NCBI GenBank assembly: GCA_027487515.1
Contig: JAIYDL010000007.1
Span: 345,203-409,202 of the forward strand
DNA: 64,000 nucleotides
Reading direction: 5' to 3'
DNA from: Pseudomonadota bacterium
GTDB taxonomy: Bacteria; Bdellovibrionota; Bacteriovoracia; Bacteriovoracales; Bacteriovoracaceae
This document shows, one piece after another, positions 9,474-19,130 of this stretch; the stretch's first letter is position 1, and each line of letters starts with the position of its first letter. Under the pieces are notes generated by a model. That model did not search any database and was not told where the DNA came from. It saw nothing but the letters and a program-made list of their open reading frames with translations. Made by a program: the position numbers and the translations under genes.

Positions 9474-9884
9474 CTAGAAACGAAATTGAAAGACGGAGGT
9501 GCCAAACTGCACCGGGGGATGGCTGAACTTCTCTACGTTTTGCTGGTGCCAGGCGACTCTTTCTGAGGAGTTAAAGTGGCTTGATGCCTGGAGTTCTTCG
9601 GAATTCTTCTGCGCACTGATGTAGGCGACGAAAATGACCCCCGCGATGATTCCGAGGGCAGCCCCGGTCCAGATGTTCGCGATGTGCCGAGAGGGTTTGT
9701 CCATGAACGAAAGAGTGGAGAGACCGAGGATGGCACCACCGGCGCCCGCGACCCCGACCAAGGTGATGTCTTGCTGAGTGTTTTTTACGATGTCGTCTTC
9801 CGTCTCTTGAGCAAGGGAGAGATTGAAGGTCGCGCTGCTGAGGAAAAGGGTCACTGTTAAGATAGCGCAAAGAAACTTTTTCAT
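9474..9884 (-). CDS. Small exported/membrane protein of unknown function
   Basis: MKKFLCAILTVTLFLSSATF signal peptide; Gly/Ala-rich hydrophobic segments; start at 9884 preferred over 9914. Confidence 0.6.
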   Translation of the reverse strand: MKKFLCAILTVTLFLSSATFNLSLAQETEDDIVKNTQQDITLVGVAGAGGAILGLSTLSFMDKPSRHIANIWTGAALGIIAGVIFVAYISAQKNSEELQASSHFNSSERVAWHQQNVEKFSHPPVQFGTSVFQFRF

Positions 9885-9970
9885 AGGGAATCCTGGTCGG
9901 GTTAAATTTGCCAAGGGGAAAATCTTAAGCTTATGATAATTCCCCTACCGAAAGTTTGCAAACGAGTTGT

Positions 9971-11293
9971 ATGAGTAAAGATGAATTCCAGGTCTACCCG
10001 CTGATTGACAAAAAAAAGCACGGGGAAAAGTTGACCAGCGCTGAGATCAAATGGTTCATCCAGCGCTACACGCAGCAGCTCATCCCGGATTACCAGATGT
10101 CGGCGATGCTGATGGCGATGTTCATCCGTGGGATGGACACGGCCGAAACCGCGGCGCTCACGGACGCCATGCTCGAGTCCGGTGAGCGACTCCGCTTCCC
10201 AGGGCGAAACGTCATCGACAAGCACTCCACCGGCGGCGTCGGAGACAAGGCCTCCTTCGTCCTCGCACCGATCGCGAGCGCCGCGGGGGTGCGGGTGCCG
10301 ATGATCGCGGGCCGGGGCCTCGGGCACACCGGAGGCACGGTGGATAAGATCGAGGCCATCTCCGGGTTTCGAACGAAGCTCTCACTGACCGAATTCTCCG
10401 CGAAGCTTCAAAGCGAGGGCCTGGTGCTGATCGGCCAGACGCCGGAGATCGCGCCGGCGGACCGCCTGCTCTATGCGCTTCGAGACGTCACAGCAACGAT
10501 CGACTCGATCCCGCTCATCACGGCGTCGATCATGAGTAAGAAACTCGCCGAAGGTGCCAACGGCATCGTCTTCGACATCAAGTGCGGCACCGGTGCCTTC
10601 ATGCGGACTCCGAAAGCCGCGCGCTCCCTCGCGAAGAGTCTGATCGCAACCGCGGGCCGGTTTAAGAAGAAGGCCGTCGCTCTCGTGACGGATATGAACC
10701 AGCCTCTGGGCAATGAAGTGGGACACTCGAACGAGCTGATCGAAAGCCTCGAGACGCTCAAGGGTCGAGGTCCGGCGGACCTGACGGAGCTCTCGCTGCA
10801 TCTGGCGGCCCACATGATCCATCTCGCGGGCGTAGAGAAAACCTTTCCCAAAGCCCTGGCAAAGGCACAGGAAATGGTGAGCTCCGGGAAGGCGCTGGCC
10901 GAGTTTCGAAATCTCCTCCGCTCTCAGGGTGGCGATGTCCGAGTGGTCGACGACTACTCTCTCCTGCCTCTGGCCAGTGAGCGCACCGTCATCGCTGCCC
11001 CCGGACCCGGGTACATCAAGATGTTCGACAACACTCTCATCGGGCTGCTCCTCATCGACCTCGGCGGGGGCCGCCGGTCTAAGGCGGACGCCATCGACCA
11101 TGGGGTGGGATTCACCTTCCACAAGAAGATCGGCGACCGAGTCACGAGGGGTGAGCCGATCTTGACGGTGATCCATCACGCCCACCAGAAAGAAGTCGTG
11201 AAAGCAATCAAGACACGCTTCCTGAAAGAGGCGTTAACCCTGAGTCAGACCAAGGTGAAGCCACCGAAACTCATCCTCGACCAACTACGCTAA
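9971..11293 (+). CDS. deoA: Thymidine/pyrimidine-nucleoside phosphorylase
   Basis: KHSTGGVGDKASFVLAPIASAAGVRVPMIAGRGLGHTGGTVDKIEAI motif. Confidence 0.93.
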   Translation: MSKDEFQVYPLIDKKKHGEKLTSAEIKWFIQRYTQQLIPDYQMSAMLMAMFIRGMDTAETAALTDAMLESGERLRFPGRNVIDKHSTGGVGDKASFVLAPIASAAGVRVPMIAGRGLGHTGGTVDKIEAISGFRTKLSLTEFSAKLQSEGLVLIGQTPEIAPADRLLYALRDVTATIDSIPLITASIMSKKLAEGANGIVFDIKCGTGAFMRTPKAARSLAKSLIATAGRFKKKAVALVTDMNQPLGNEVGHSNELIESLETLKGRGPADLTELSLHLAAHMIHLAGVEKTFPKALAKAQEMVSSGKALAEFRNLLRSQGGDVRVVDDYSLLPLASERTVIAAPGPGYIKMFDNTLIGLLLIDLGGGRRSKADAIDHGVGFTFHKKIGDRVTRGEPILTVIHHAHQKEVVKAIKTRFLKEALTLSQTKVKPPKLILDQLR

Positions 11294-11303
11294 GGAACCG
11301 ATT

Positions 11304-12137
11304 ATGCCGATGAAGAAAATCCTCGAGGCCTCCCGCTACATACAGTCAAAGCACGCTCTGAAGCCGCGGATCGGGATCGTCCTCGGATCGGGGCTTGGGA
11401 TCTACGTCGACGAGATCCAAGAGAAGGTCGTGATCCCCTATGATGAAATTCCGCACTTCAAACGGACCTCAGTTGAGGGTCACTCGGGAGCACTGATCCT
11501 AGGCTCGGTCCGCGGCGTTCCCGTGGCGGCACTCCAAGGGCGCCTCCACGCCTACGAGGGCTACGAGCTAGAAGACATCGTCCTCCCCGTGCGGACCCTC
11601 GCGCAGCTCGGGATCGAGTATCTCTTTCTGACGAATGCATCCGGCGGCATCAACGGCAACTTTCACCCTGGCGACTTAGTCGCGATCTCGGACCACATCA
11701 ATCTCTCAGGAAAAAATCCGCTCGTGGGCCCGAACCTTTCAGAGCTCGGTCCGCGATTCCCGGACATGGGAAATGCCTACGATAAGGATCTTCGTCTGGT
11801 GCTCCATGCGACCGCGGCCCGGACCGGTGTGGGTCTCAAAGACGGAGTCTACTGCTCGGTCTTAGGTCCGACCTACGAAACTCCGGCGGAGATCCGGATG
11901 CTCCGGACCCTCGGGGCCGATCTGGTGGGCATGAGTACGGTCCATGAGGTCATCGCCGCGAACCACATCGGCCTAAAGGTGGCCGGAGTTGCCTGCGTGA
12001 CCAACTACGCCGCCGGGATCAAGGAAGAGAAGCTGAGCCACGCGGACGTGAAAGTGGTGGCAGAAAAGGCCATGATTGGTTTCGCCACCGTTTTAACCGA
12101 AACTATTCAGGAACTAAAAAAGATCGGAAAAGTCTGA
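11304..12137 (+). CDS. punA: Purine nucleoside phosphorylase
   Basis: GIVLGSGLG, LQGRLHAYEGYELEDIVLPVR, FLTNASGGIN, GPTYETPAEIRMLRTLGADLVGMSTVHEVI. Confidence 0.93.
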   Translation: MPMKKILEASRYIQSKHALKPRIGIVLGSGLGIYVDEIQEKVVIPYDEIPHFKRTSVEGHSGALILGSVRGVPVAALQGRLHAYEGYELEDIVLPVRTLAQLGIEYLFLTNASGGINGNFHPGDLVAISDHINLSGKNPLVGPNLSELGPRFPDMGNAYDKDLRLVLHATAARTGVGLKDGVYCSVLGPTYETPAEIRMLRTLGADLVGMSTVHEVIAANHIGLKVAGVACVTNYAAGIKEEKLSHADVKVVAEKAMIGFATVLTETIQELKKIGKV

Positions 12138-12523
12138 TGAGTCACGACCTAAGAGCGAAGGCCAAAGCGGCAGCAACGCACTCCCACTCCCCGTACTCGA
12201 AGGCCCGGGTCGGCTCGGCCCTTGAGACCACCGACGGTCACGTCTACCAGGGCTGCAACATCGAAAACGCGAGCTTCGGCGGAACCGTCTGCGCCGAGCG
12301 CGTGGCCATCTGGAAAGCCGTCTCCGAGGGCCACCGGCGGCTCAAGAGAATCTACGTCTACACGGTGGATGGCTGGCCCCCGTGTGGCATGTGCCTCCAG
12401 GTCATGACCGAGTTCGCGGACGGGAACCTCGAGGTCGTGATCGGAAACGAAGCGGGCCAGGAGACGACCCGCAGGCTCAAAGAACTTCTTACCAACGCCT
12501 TCACTCCCGATCACATGGAATGA
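12137..12523 (+). CDS. cdd: Cytidine deaminase
   Basis: HSPYSKARVGSAL, GCNIENASFGGTVCAERVAI, PPCGMCLQVM. Confidence 0.93.
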   Translation: MSHDLRAKAKAAATHSHSPYSKARVGSALETTDGHVYQGCNIENASFGGTVCAERVAIWKAVSEGHRRLKRIYVYTVDGWPPCGMCLQVMTEFADGNLEVVIGNEAGQETTRRLKELLTNAFTPDHME

Positions 12524-12566
12524 AGATGCTCATTAAAGGAATGGAGCGAATGTTCCATTTAAACCC

Positions 12567-13883
12567 ATGCACGACAAAGACAAAGCCTTCGAAACTTCGG
12601 ACGCCCTCCTAAGGTCGCTCGAGTTCTGCATCATTGACCTTGAGACCACGGGCGGGAATCCGGACACCGAGAAGATCATCGAGATCGGGCTCGTGAAGAT
12701 CGAGAACCGCAAGATCTCGGAAGAGCGGTCGTTCCTGATCAATCCGCAGAAAGAGATCCCGGACTTCGTTCAGAAACTGACGGGGATCCGACGGGCGGAC
12801 GTGGAGCACTCCCCCAAGATTGAAGAGGTCATCGACGAAATTGTCCAGTTCATCGGAAGCTCGATCCTGGTTGCCCACAACACGTCCTTCGACGTCCCGT
12901 TCTTAAACGGCGTGCTCAAGAAGCTCCAACGCCCGACCCTCGAAAACAAGGTCATCTGCACCAACATCATGACGAAGTACATGATCCCAGACATCATGAG
13001 TTCGAACCTCAACTACATGGCCTCCATCTTCGGGATCCACCACTCCCAGGCCCACCGGGCGGTGGAGGATGCTCGCGCCACCGGCCTCCTCCTCCTGAAG
13101 TACCTCGATATCTTCGAAGCGAAGAACATCCGAAAAGTTAACCAGCTCTACTACCCCCGAAACAAGTTCGAACTCGACCGTGCGATCATCGAACCCTCGG
13201 AAGGGATCGAGAAGGTTCACCAGGTGATCGGCCAGATCGAGCATCCCTGCGTCCTCACGATCAAGGGTGACAACGGGGTCATCTTGACCATCCTCCCGGT
13301 GAAGAATCCGCGCGCCGAACTCGACGACCTCAAGGCCTACCTCGACGAGTTTCGCTGGAGCCAGATCCACCTGCGCCTCTGCGGCCCGTTCATCGAGGGG
13401 CTCTTCTTCATGAACTCGAACTTCGTGAAGATCCCCGAATCCTACCGGAAGAAAACCATCGATTACCTCGAGGCGAAGCATCCGCTACCGCCGGCCCCGA
13501 AGTTCATGGATGAGCACGACTTCGTCGTGACTCCCCATCTGATCAACGGCCAGTTCATCGTCTACAGTTTCCTGAACTTCTCTCCCTACTCCCAGCTGGT
13601 CTTTAAGTTCCCGTCCCACAAGAAGAAGCTCCATCAGTTTCTTCTGGGCCAGGTGGCGCGGTTCGAGACACAGCAGAAGGGTAAGAAGAAGGTCTTCATC
13701 CACAACGACCTTAAGGACATCTTCCTCTCGCTCTTTAGCAACGCTCTGGCACAGGAACCACACGTCTACCAGACCCTCAAGATCGCCGACCTTCGGGACG
13801 AGCAGAAGCGCTACCTCGACCGGATCGAGGAACTCTCGGTGGGGCAGGCCGACCGCTACAAGTTTCCGGTGAAACACCTCTGA
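12567..13883 (+). CDS. DnaQ-like 3'-5' exonuclease (PolC/epsilon-type) with extra C-terminal region
   Basis: FCIIDLETTGGNPDTEKIIEIG, LVAHNTSFDVPFL, HRAVEDARATGLLLLKYL exonuclease motifs. Confidence 0.85.
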   Translation: MHDKDKAFETSDALLRSLEFCIIDLETTGGNPDTEKIIEIGLVKIENRKISEERSFLINPQKEIPDFVQKLTGIRRADVEHSPKIEEVIDEIVQFIGSSILVAHNTSFDVPFLNGVLKKLQRPTLENKVICTNIMTKYMIPDIMSSNLNYMASIFGIHHSQAHRAVEDARATGLLLLKYLDIFEAKNIRKVNQLYYPRNKFELDRAIIEPSEGIEKVHQVIGQIEHPCVLTIKGDNGVILTILPVKNPRAELDDLKAYLDEFRWSQIHLRLCGPFIEGLFFMNSNFVKIPESYRKKTIDYLEAKHPLPPAPKFMDEHDFVVTPHLINGQFIVYSFLNFSPYSQLVFKFPSHKKKLHQFLLGQVARFETQQKGKKKVFIHNDLKDIFLSLFSNALAQEPHVYQTLKIADLRDEQKRYLDRIEELSVGQADRYKFPVKHL

Positions 13884-15569
13884 CTAGGGGTTGTGAATAA
13901 AGCGCAGCGAATAGTCCGAAACCTGGAGCACGAAGTTCTCGATGGTCACGAGGTTTTGGATGAGCGTCGAGAGGCTTAGGCCCGAGATGTTGAGTTCATG
14001 GAGCTGGATCTGGATTTCTCGCGAGCTCTCGATGATCTCCCCCTTGATCACCTTCTCGATCTGGTTCTTGTTCGCCACCAGAAGCTGGTGCGAATAGAGC
14101 GTCATCACTTCTCCGAGGATCAAGTAGAAGGTCATCGTCAGGAGGCTGGGATTGACTCGGGCCCGGAAGTCGGCGTGCTTACTCGACTCGAAGCTAAACC
14201 GGATCCCACTCTCGACGGTCCGAAACCGGAGGAGATTCTGTGCCTGTTGGTAGCAGATGTCGATCGTGCTGCGGGCCCCCGCTTCGGCGATCAGAGCTCT
14301 GGGATTCGCTCGGGAGAAACCAAGGAAGGTCTCGATCAGTTGCTTGCACCGCTGGGCCCCGTTCTTCATCTCCACGAGCGTCTGGGTCGCCTCCGCATCG
14401 TGGTACTCATCGAGGAGTAAGAGCGATAACGCTGCTTGAATCCCGGCGATCGGATTATTGAGTTCATGGGCGATGCTGGAACTGATGATGCCGAGTTCCT
14501 GGCCTGACGGGGTGAGGTTGCCGTCCCCTTTTAAAAAGAAGCTCTCCGTGAAGAAGACGAAGAGGATTTTATCCTGGCCCATGTGATGGATGTTCTTTCG
14601 GAAAACGTTGTACGGGATCTCGTGGATGAGGGTCTTCTCTCGGAGCTTCAGCCGCAGACAGTGCGACGGGGGATACCCCAGTTTCCCGAAGAGAGAATTG
14701 TGCTGATGCACCTCTCCTTGGCCGGAGAGGAGGGCCACGGGAAACGGGATTCCGTCCAGCACACTCTCCCAGAGGGATTCGTCGAAGAAGGGGTCCTTCA
14801 GCTCCTGCTGGGAGCGGAAGAAGTTCACGAGGGTTGTGAAGAAAAAAAGACGCTTCATGAGTCGGATGGCATTGTCCTCGTCCCAGCTAAGCTCCAGGCC
14901 AATGAACTCGCCTTTAAACGGCGGGAGGATCAGGAAAGACTCCGTTGGATGGATGGCACCGAAGTCCCGGGAGGTCAGGAAGCGGAACCGAGCACGGTCG
15001 ATGTGGACCTTAACGAACTGCTTGAGGACTTTCTCGAGTTTCGGGAGGTCGTCAGACTGGATCAGGTCTCGCTCGAGGTGCACGAGTGCCTGGGCGTAAT
15101 CGAGCAGAACTTCGGTGGTGAAAACCTCGTCGTTATTGAGGGAGAGCACCTGCCGGACCTTGAGTTCAAACCGCCGCAGGTTCTTTAATCCTCGGGACAT
15201 GAGAACGTCTTCCCGGGCCAGAATGAATTTTTGCAGCGAGGGCCCTAAGAGAAGGTCGAGCTGCCGGCGGTCCAGCACGTCATCTAGAACAGCGTCGGCC
15301 AGGGATTCGCTGATATTTTGTCCGAAGCTAAAGAGGCCCTGATTTTGGTCTAGGAGGCAGATGCGAAACACTTCTCCGGCAGAGAGTTCGTGGAGCGAAC
15401 CTTCGGAGACGAAGTCGACCGTGAGTTTATCCCTGGCCGCTGGAGTCGCGAGCGAATCGGTGATGACTGCGTCTCGGAATTCCGAGAGGACAGGTTCGAG
15501 GCTTTTCCGGAGATCCATGGAGAGCATCGGATCAATCCGGAACTGGAGGAGTCCTGAGTACTGCTGCAT
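13884..15569 (-). CDS. Histidine-kinase-like protein with degenerate ATPase domain
   Basis: DHp box SSIAHELNNPIAGIQAALSLLLL; downstream region lacks recognisable N, G1 and G2 boxes; start overlaps the upstream M23 stop (TAATG). Confidence 0.7.
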   Translation of the reverse strand: MQQYSGLLQFRIDPMLSMDLRKSLEPVLSEFRDAVITDSLATPAARDKLTVDFVSEGSLHELSAGEVFRICLLDQNQGLFSFGQNISESLADAVLDDVLDRRQLDLLLGPSLQKFILAREDVLMSRGLKNLRRFELKVRQVLSLNNDEVFTTEVLLDYAQALVHLERDLIQSDDLPKLEKVLKQFVKVHIDRARFRFLTSRDFGAIHPTESFLILPPFKGEFIGLELSWDEDNAIRLMKRLFFFTTLVNFFRSQQELKDPFFDESLWESVLDGIPFPVALLSGQGEVHQHNSLFGKLGYPPSHCLRLKLREKTLIHEIPYNVFRKNIHHMGQDKILFVFFTESFFLKGDGNLTPSGQELGIISSSIAHELNNPIAGIQAALSLLLLDEYHDAEATQTLVEMKNGAQRCKQLIETFLGFSRANPRALIAEAGARSTIDICYQQAQNLLRFRTVESGIRFSFESSKHADFRARVNPSLLTMTFYLILGEVMTLYSHQLLVANKNQIEKVIKGEIIESSREIQIQLHELNISGLSLSTLIQNLVTIENFVLQVSDYSLRFIHNP

Positions 15570-16405
15570 TAGTCCTTAAAAGCTTTCTTTGTCTCTTCTA
15601 TCATGACGTCACCGTCGATGTACTGGCCTTGGACTTTAACACCCCAGTGGAGGTGTGGTCCAGAGGTTCTTCCGGTATTTCCGGAGAGGCCTATGATCTC
15701 TCCGCGCTCAACGAAGCGCCCCGCTTCGATGAGAGTCTTGGAAAGATGGCCATAGACGGAGAAGACGTCAAGGCCATGGTCGATGATGACGGTGCCGCCG
15801 GTGTAAAAAAGGTCTCCAGAAAAGACCACTTTCCCTGCGTTCGCCGCCGGAACTTTATCCCCGATCGCCGCCCGGTAATCGATGCCAAGGTGCTGGCCTT
15901 TTTTTTCCTTGTTATAAACGCGCTTGGTGCCGTAGATGCTGGTGACGGCACTGCTCATGGGGGCCTGGAACGCGGTCTTGAATTGGAGGCGCTCGAGGGA
16001 GTGCGAATAGATCCGGTTCAAGACCAGTTGCTCAGCGTCGGCGCGCTTTTGGTTCACCGCAGAGAGTTTGATGGTCTTCGGCGCGACCTTGAGCTTCTCC
16101 GCCGGGTAGTCCCGAGGTTCAACTTTGAAGAAGAGATCGGCCAGCACCTGCTCACCGTCTTTGAAGGTACAGGTAAACGGGTTCAGGTCAGAGAAGTAGC
16201 TCTCCATGACGAGGGCCTGCACGGACTTGCCTTCCCGTTGAATTTTGACTCGCTGGTCCCGGCAAAAAAGTTTCACGGTATCGCCCGGAAGCTCGAGCTC
16301 GATCCACCGGACCTCGCCCGGACGGATGGAGAGCTCTTTTTGAATCGGATTTTTGGCCCAGCTCGTGGTGGCGCAGCTGAGAAGGAGGGAGACGAAGATC
16401 TTCAT
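15569..16405 (-). CDS. M23 family metallopeptidase, intact zinc ligands
   Basis: HLGIDYRAAIG...GNTGRTSGPHLHWGVKV. Confidence 0.88.
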   Translation of the reverse strand: MKIFVSLLLSCATTSWAKNPIQKELSIRPGEVRWIELELPGDTVKLFCRDQRVKIQREGKSVQALVMESYFSDLNPFTCTFKDGEQVLADLFFKVEPRDYPAEKLKVAPKTIKLSAVNQKRADAEQLVLNRIYSHSLERLQFKTAFQAPMSSAVTSIYGTKRVYNKEKKGQHLGIDYRAAIGDKVPAANAGKVVFSGDLFYTGGTVIIDHGLDVFSVYGHLSKTLIEAGRFVERGEIIGLSGNTGRTSGPHLHWGVKVQGQYIDGDVMIEETKKAFKD

Positions 16406-16406
16406 A

Positions 16407-17675
16407 TTAGTCCTTTTTTGCCATGCCCGTGCCGTCGTGGAAAACCAGGTTCACCGGTGTTCCCGGAGCGAGGCCCTCGAATCCGTCCCGGGAGGTGATG
16501 ACAGACCCGTCGGGGAGAGACACGTAGGAGTACCCTCGGGCCAGAACGTTCGTGGGATTGAGCGCCCGGAGGACTTGCTCAAGGCGCTGGAGTTTCTCGC
16601 CACGCTGTTGGTTTTGGAGTTCTGTGGTGTGAGTTAGCCGGAAGAATCCATCGTCGAGCCGCTGGGTCCTTTCTCTGAGGCCCGTGAGCTCCGCGCCTCG
16701 GTCACTGAGTCGGATCCTCTCGAGCCGCTTGTCGGCGTCCCGGAGTTTCTGTCGCATGAGATTCAGGAGTTCTCGGGGATGAAACTTGTGCATCAGGAGC
16801 TGGACGTGTTGGTTGAGCTTGAAGAGAGTCGACTTCAGGTGAGTGTGACAGAATGTCAGTCGTGCCCGGAGCTCCGTCTGCGGCTGAGAGAGAGTTTCGG
16901 CAGCTGCCGTGGGCGTCTCGGACCGGTGATCGGCCACGTAATCACAGAGTGTGTAGTCGACCTGATGGCCCACGGCCGAGATGACCGGGATCGGACACTC
17001 TGCGATGGCGCGGACAAGGGCTTCATCGTTGAACGCCCAGAGGTCCTCGAGGCTTCCTCCCCCGCGAGTTAAGACGATGACGTCGATCCCCGGAATCTCC
17101 TGAACCTTTCGGAGCACTTCGCGAAGAGATCGAGGAGCGCCGTCTCCCTGAACCAAGGCCGGGGCGATCAGAACGTCGAGCCAGAGTGAGCGCCGATCCA
17201 GGACGTTCAAGAAGTCTTGGAGAGCGGCCCCGTGCTCCGCGGTGATGACCGCGATCCGCTTGGGGAACAGCGGGAGGACCTTCTTCTTTTCGAGGTCGAA
17301 GAGCCCTTCCTGGGAGAGGCGCGCCTTGAGCCTCTCGAACTGGAGCTTGAGCTGACCCTCGCCGGCCGGAAAGATGCGCTTCCCGAGAAGCTGAAAAGTC
17401 CCGCGCTTCTGGTACACGCTCAAGGGCCCGAGGACGACGATCTTGTCGCCGTTCTTAAGACTTCGGATTAGCGGATTCCGGAGGGCGTCTCCTCGGAAGA
17501 GAGCGCAGGAGATGCTTGCGTTTTCGTCGGAGAGCGTGAAGTACCAGTGGCCCGCGCCTGAGGGAGAGAGGTTGGTCACCTCTCCCTGAACCATGACCTC
17601 ATGGAACTGCTCCTCGAGGAAATCCTTGATCGAATTGACGAGGTCGGAAACCGAAGCCGCGTCGACGCCGATCAT
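16407..17675 (-). CDS. xseA: Exodeoxyribonuclease VII large subunit
   Basis: VQGEVTNLSPSGAGHWYFTLSDENASISCALFR, VLTRGGGSLEDLWAFNDEALVRAIAECPIPVISAVGHQVDYTLCDYVADHRSETPTAAAE. Confidence 0.95.
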   Translation of the reverse strand: MIGVDAASVSDLVNSIKDFLEEQFHEVMVQGEVTNLSPSGAGHWYFTLSDENASISCALFRGDALRNPLIRSLKNGDKIVVLGPLSVYQKRGTFQLLGKRIFPAGEGQLKLQFERLKARLSQEGLFDLEKKKVLPLFPKRIAVITAEHGAALQDFLNVLDRRSLWLDVLIAPALVQGDGAPRSLREVLRKVQEIPGIDVIVLTRGGGSLEDLWAFNDEALVRAIAECPIPVISAVGHQVDYTLCDYVADHRSETPTAAAETLSQPQTELRARLTFCHTHLKSTLFKLNQHVQLLMHKFHPRELLNLMRQKLRDADKRLERIRLSDRGAELTGLRERTQRLDDGFFRLTHTTELQNQQRGEKLQRLEQVLRALNPTNVLARGYSYVSLPDGSVITSRDGFEGLAPGTPVNLVFHDGTGMAKKD

Positions 17676-19102
17676 TGGCCTCGGTCCACCTTCGACGTCG
17701 CCTCAAAAACACGGAAGCCCTGAAGGTATCGGATCGCCTGCTGGACTTGGTAGTCTTGGGATGGGTCAAAGGCCTTGAAAATGTCCTCGTCTTTTTCCTT
17801 CTTCTCTTTGGCCGCCCGGGCCTCGGATCGCTTCGCCTCGAGCTCCCGGACACGCTGAGCGCGCTCCTTGCGCTCCGTGACTTCTCGCGCGGCCCGCTCT
17901 TCGGAGGTTTCAATCGTGGCGGTCAGATGACCCTTGAGGTCTTTCTCCCGGATGTAGCGGTCCTCTTTGAGGCCTCGCTCAAACTCTCCTGCGGCCAGCT
18001 CCTCGATTGCGACGTCCGGCGTGATGCCGATCGCTTGAATCTTCCGATTCTTCGGCGTCATGTACTGAGCGATGGTGAGCTTCACTCCACTTTCCTTATC
18101 CACCTGGGCCACGGTCTGGACCGAACCTTTCCCAAAGGAGAGCGATCCCATGATCACAGCTCGACCGTGATCCTGGAGTGCACCGGCCACGATCTCAGAG
18201 GCGGACGCGGAAGCTCCGTTGATGAGGACCACCATGGGAGTGGCGAGGTCTTTAAAGCCCGACTTCTTCACGTACCGGATGTCTTTATTCTGCGGATCCC
18301 GCGCCTCGGTGGTGACGACGATTCCCTCCTTAAGGAAGAGAGACGAGACGTCCACGGCCTGATCGAGGAGGCCCCCGGGATTTGACCGAAGATCGAGGAT
18401 GATCCCGGAGAACTCCCCTCCCGGTGCCTTCGATTTCATGGATTTTAGGGCTTGTTCGATGGACTCCGCAGAGCGCTTCTGAAACTGGGTGAGTCGAACG
18501 TAGGCATACTTCTCTTTGACGAGCTCCGCCTTCACCGGTTTCACCTTAATGATCTCCCGCTGAAGAGTGAAATGCTTCACCCCTTCTTCCCCGTCGCGCA
18601 GAATCCCGAGGTGGATCTTCTCCCCGACCTTGCCGCGCATTTTCTCAATCGACTGGTCGAGCGTCATCCCCACGATGGGCTCGTGGTTAATCTCCACCAG
18701 CTTATCCCGCGGCTTGAGGCCCGCGCGGAACGCCGGTGTATCGTCGATGGGAGTCACGATGAAAATGACCCCATCCTTCTGCGTCACTTCGAGGCCCAGG
18801 CCGCCGAACTCGCCGGCGGTATCGTTTTGCATTTTCTCGAAGAAGTCTTTGTTTAAAAACGCAGAGTGTGGATCCAGCGTTTCCATCATACCCTTGAGCG
18901 CGCCTTCGATGAGTTTCTCGGTGCTCACGGGACGGTAGTACTGGGTCTCAACAAGGTGAAGAACTTTATTGAAGAGTTCGAGCTGCTCGAACCGCGATCG
19001 GTTCTGCGTGAGCTTCGGTGCCGGGCCCGGAGTTTCCTCTCGAGCGTGCAACGGAGCCGCGAGCAAGAGAGTCGAGAGCGCGAGGGTCACGAGACGAGAC
19101 AT
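17672..19102 (-). CDS. ctpA: S41 family C-terminal processing peptidase (PDZ)
   Basis: PDZ domain; NGASASASEIVAGALQDHGRAVIMGSLSFGKGSVQ Ser/Lys dyad. Confidence 0.93.
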   Translation of the reverse strand: MSRLVTLALSTLLLAAPLHAREETPGPAPKLTQNRSRFEQLELFNKVLHLVETQYYRPVSTEKLIEGALKGMMETLDPHSAFLNKDFFEKMQNDTAGEFGGLGLEVTQKDGVIFIVTPIDDTPAFRAGLKPRDKLVEINHEPIVGMTLDQSIEKMRGKVGEKIHLGILRDGEEGVKHFTLQREIIKVKPVKAELVKEKYAYVRLTQFQKRSAESIEQALKSMKSKAPGGEFSGIILDLRSNPGGLLDQAVDVSSLFLKEGIVVTTEARDPQNKDIRYVKKSGFKDLATPMVVLINGASASASEIVAGALQDHGRAVIMGSLSFGKGSVQTVAQVDKESGVKLTIAQYMTPKNRKIQAIGITPDVAIEELAAGEFERGLKEDRYIREKDLKGHLTATIETSEERAAREVTERKERAQRVRELEAKRSEARAAKEKKEKDEDIFKAFDPSQDYQVQQAIRYLQGFRVFEATSKVDRGQ

Positions 19103-19130
19103 GAGTACTCCTGGGGGCGTAATGGTGCCC

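Noticed and set aside
10382-11185. 267-aa ORF antisense to deoA
   Set aside because: The plus-strand frame is a textbook thymidine phosphorylase; the antisense ORF is a GC-frame artefact.
12523-12567. AATGGA...TCCATT hairpin between cdd and the exonuclease gene
   Set aside because: Only 6 bp, no T run, no clear regulatory placement; could be chance.
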